The notes under the pieces: model-generated
Seen by the model: the letters and a program-made list of their open reading frames with translations, nothing else
Told to the model about the DNA's origin: nothing
Database searches by the model: none
Part shown: positions 7,201-7,471 of the stretch, one piece after another
How positions within the stretch are numbered: position 1 is the first letter of the stretch
Layout: each line of letters begins with the position of its first letter
Position numbers and translations under genes: made by a program
Origin: Micromonosporaceae bacterium
Lineage (GTDB): Bacteria; Actinomycetota; Actinomycetes; Mycobacteriales; Micromonosporaceae
Reading direction: 5' to 3'
NCBI GenBank assembly: GCA_019689695.1
Contig: JADGHA010000198.1
Location: 1 to 7,471, forward strand
DNA length: 7,471 bases

Positions 7201-7471
7201 GGATCGGCGAGATCGTCCGGCCAGACTGCCGGCCCGGCCGCAGGCTCCGGGCCCGGGCGCTGCGGGCCAGCCAGAGCCTGCAACTCCTGCCCAGCGGAAC
7301 GGCTCCGGTCAGCCACCCCGCCGGCGCCGCGATCCCCGTTGAGGCTCCTGGCATCGGCGGCAGGAGGCGAGTCCTCGCCGCCCGCGGCGGTGGCGCGGCC
7401 AGGGGCGGCGGCACGGTCCTGCGCGGCGGCACGGTCCGGCGCGGCGGCGCGGCCTGGGGTGGGGGCGCGGT
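4218..7471 (-). CDS. VirB4/TraC-type secretion ATPase, 5' end outside the window
   Basis: This is probably the cytoplasmic motor ATPase of a type IV secretion-like machine, acting at the inner face of the membrane. Residues are numbered from the GTG at 7316. Residues 1 to about 172 are disordered and rich in Pro, Ala, Arg and Lys. A VirB4-like N-terminal region covers about 174-600, and a RecA-like motor domain covers about 615-1000. The Walker A motif AEPGGGKST is at 636-644, with Lys642 and Ser643. The Walker B motif LVGLDEAH is at 872-879, with Asp876 and Glu877. A following strand ends ASQNP (908-912), matching the (T/S)Q sensor motif of VirB4 and HerA/FtsK relatives. Arg931 in GRIAEDPE is a candidate arginine finger. 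There are no clear membrane segments. The frame stays open for 51 further codons to the window edge. The GTG at 7316 lacks a well-spaced ribosome site, so I take the gene as 5'-partial. The stop lies 1 nt before the next start. The fold is secure; the transported substrate is unknown. Confidence 0.88.
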   Translation of the reverse strand, partial: RAPTPGRAAAPDRAAAQDRAAAPGRATAAGGEDSPPAADARSLNGDRGAGGVADRSRSAGQELQALAGPQRPGPEPAAGPAVWPDDLADPASPAGSRGAADAAAPEPAGKTLDVARDSNGHRAGVASATERLPGGPREAPAQRTADRPPVRLDAVLPTDGPAGVTETPPANLPAPRRRGEKRPAVGTRPAVEKRPPAEKRSTVDKRGTRPVQPRKPAPRPGSGKLKFNDRDPAAELAITEIAGHLTFTPNTVTAWYWLPEVRWAFRPDAEREALLLAISEQYAGLAGFRLHLRRTTRPFPADEWARTIDANTAHPLPTVDGASSWADHLVAAQRHLLSVNHAEGQTYLGITFARRSLGDSLVEKVLRVFGRGVAEGERRRLSRTVEQFDEVLGAFGMRGRRATPSELEWLLYRSVALCMSPPTMLSPVSDGKWERGDLLALTEQIERYRSPYGSTVKLVNRMTGEERHVAVLTVGRMEPLEIPERHEPWLHFHERLPWPMELSSRVDILGPGDSFRNLEHRLRMIRSQQLDYAEHGIDAPPELERLAKRALVIGDEMTTGLPVESARAHGWHRIAVGGRSREECLERARRVIQLYSRELRISLQHPKNQDWLAREFIPGEPIANTGYVRRMPVKLLAAALPQAASTVGDRRGDLIGRTAGTCRRPVFLDLHFPMEVRERSGLAVFVAEPGGGKSTLLGALGYLAARRGVQVTLLDPSGPLARLCAMPELRPFSRVINLTGSEQGTLAPYSLIPTPRRTEFPEGPAGDREYEIAVSNARAERRMLVQDICSMLVPPQVAREASTATLLRHAVRQVPAEETSTLDDVVACLQGLADDEGRELANLLLDTAEMPLALLFFGSPQQKVLGADAALTVITMAGLRLPDLKIEREYWSAEEALALPMLHTAHRLAVRRSYGGDMSSRKLVGLDEAHFMEGWRSGRSFLVRLARDSRKWNLAALVASQNPRDILGLDVQNLVSTVFVGRIAEDPEIAAEALRLLRVPVNDGYEQVLAGLSMVDTSSAQRLGFREFVMRDVDGRVQKVRVDVSYVAGLLDHLDTTPASAEAPSLPAAGATPDPLTDDRPEA
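4223..4227 (-). promoter_or_regulatory. Ribosome binding site for the polytopic membrane protein
   Basis: On the minus strand GGAGG sits inside the last codons of the ATPase gene, 6 nt before the GTG at 4216. This is the best Shine-Dalgarno match in the window. It decides for the GTG start over the ATG 36 bases downstream. Confidence 0.8.
6843..6932 (-). repeat. 18-bp imperfect tandem repeat coding for EKRPAV-type basic hexapeptides
   Basis: Five units in the ATPase N-terminal extension (residues 129-158 from the GTG at 7316) read EKRPAV, GTRPAV, EKRPPA, EKRSTV and DKRGTR. At the DNA level ccgcttctc recurs three times and accgcgggccg twice on the plus strand. The strong positive charge suggests contact with acidic lipids, nucleic acid or an acidic partner. 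Confidence 0.7.
7380..7469 (-). repeat. 18-bp imperfect tandem repeat coding for RAAAPD-type hexapeptides
   Basis: Five consecutive 18-bp units read on the minus strand as RAPTPG, RAAAPD, RAAAQD, RAAAPG and RATAAG. They are in frame with the ATPase gene and continue to the window edge, so more copies may lie outside. The segment is low-complexity and probably disordered. Keeping the reading frame across all units supports translation upstream of the GTG at 7316. Confidence 0.75.

Overview
The window is very GC-rich, uses GTG as well as ATG starts, and encodes proteins rich in Ala, Arg and Pro with long disordered tails. This points to a mycelial actinomycete. Micromonosporaceae (Micromonospora or Salinispora type) is my best guess from overall feel, not from a database match.

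Everything real lies on the minus strand in one tightly packed transcription unit, read from right to left. In transcription order it holds five genes: (1) a very large VirB4/TraC-type ATPase (4218 to beyond 7471) whose 5' end runs off the window; (2) a 677-residue secreted-and-polytopic membrane protein of VirB6/TrbL-like layout (2183-4216); (3) a 179-residue single-pass protein with a C-terminal domain resembling VirB8/NTF2-like folds (1634-2173); (4) a 361-residue membrane-anchored cell-wall hydrolase joining a lysozyme-like transglycosylase to an M23 metalloendopeptidase (552-1637); (5) a 182-residue soluble protein of unknown function built from two copies of one ~62-residue module (7-555). 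The junctions are 1 nt, 9 nt, a 4-nt ATGA overlap and another 4-nt ATGA overlap, so translation is probably coupled throughout. I see no promoter, terminator, tRNA, rRNA, CRISPR array, insertion sequence or plasmid origin, and no stretch over 300 bases without a gene.

Together the set looks like the core of a type IV secretion machine: a motor ATPase, a polytopic channel protein, a bitopic assembly factor and a VirB1-like wall-opening enzyme. No relaxase, coupling protein or DNA-processing gene is visible. From memory, Streptomyces coelicolor has a similar chromosomal cluster (cmdABCDEF, SCO4126-4131) of membrane proteins plus a large ATP/GTP-binding protein that affects sporulation and antibiotic production. 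This window may be the counterpart in another family, so a developmental or protein-export role is as plausible as conjugation. The least expected features are the duplicated module in the last gene and two separate hexapeptide repeats, both with an 18-bp period, in the N-terminal extension of the ATPase.
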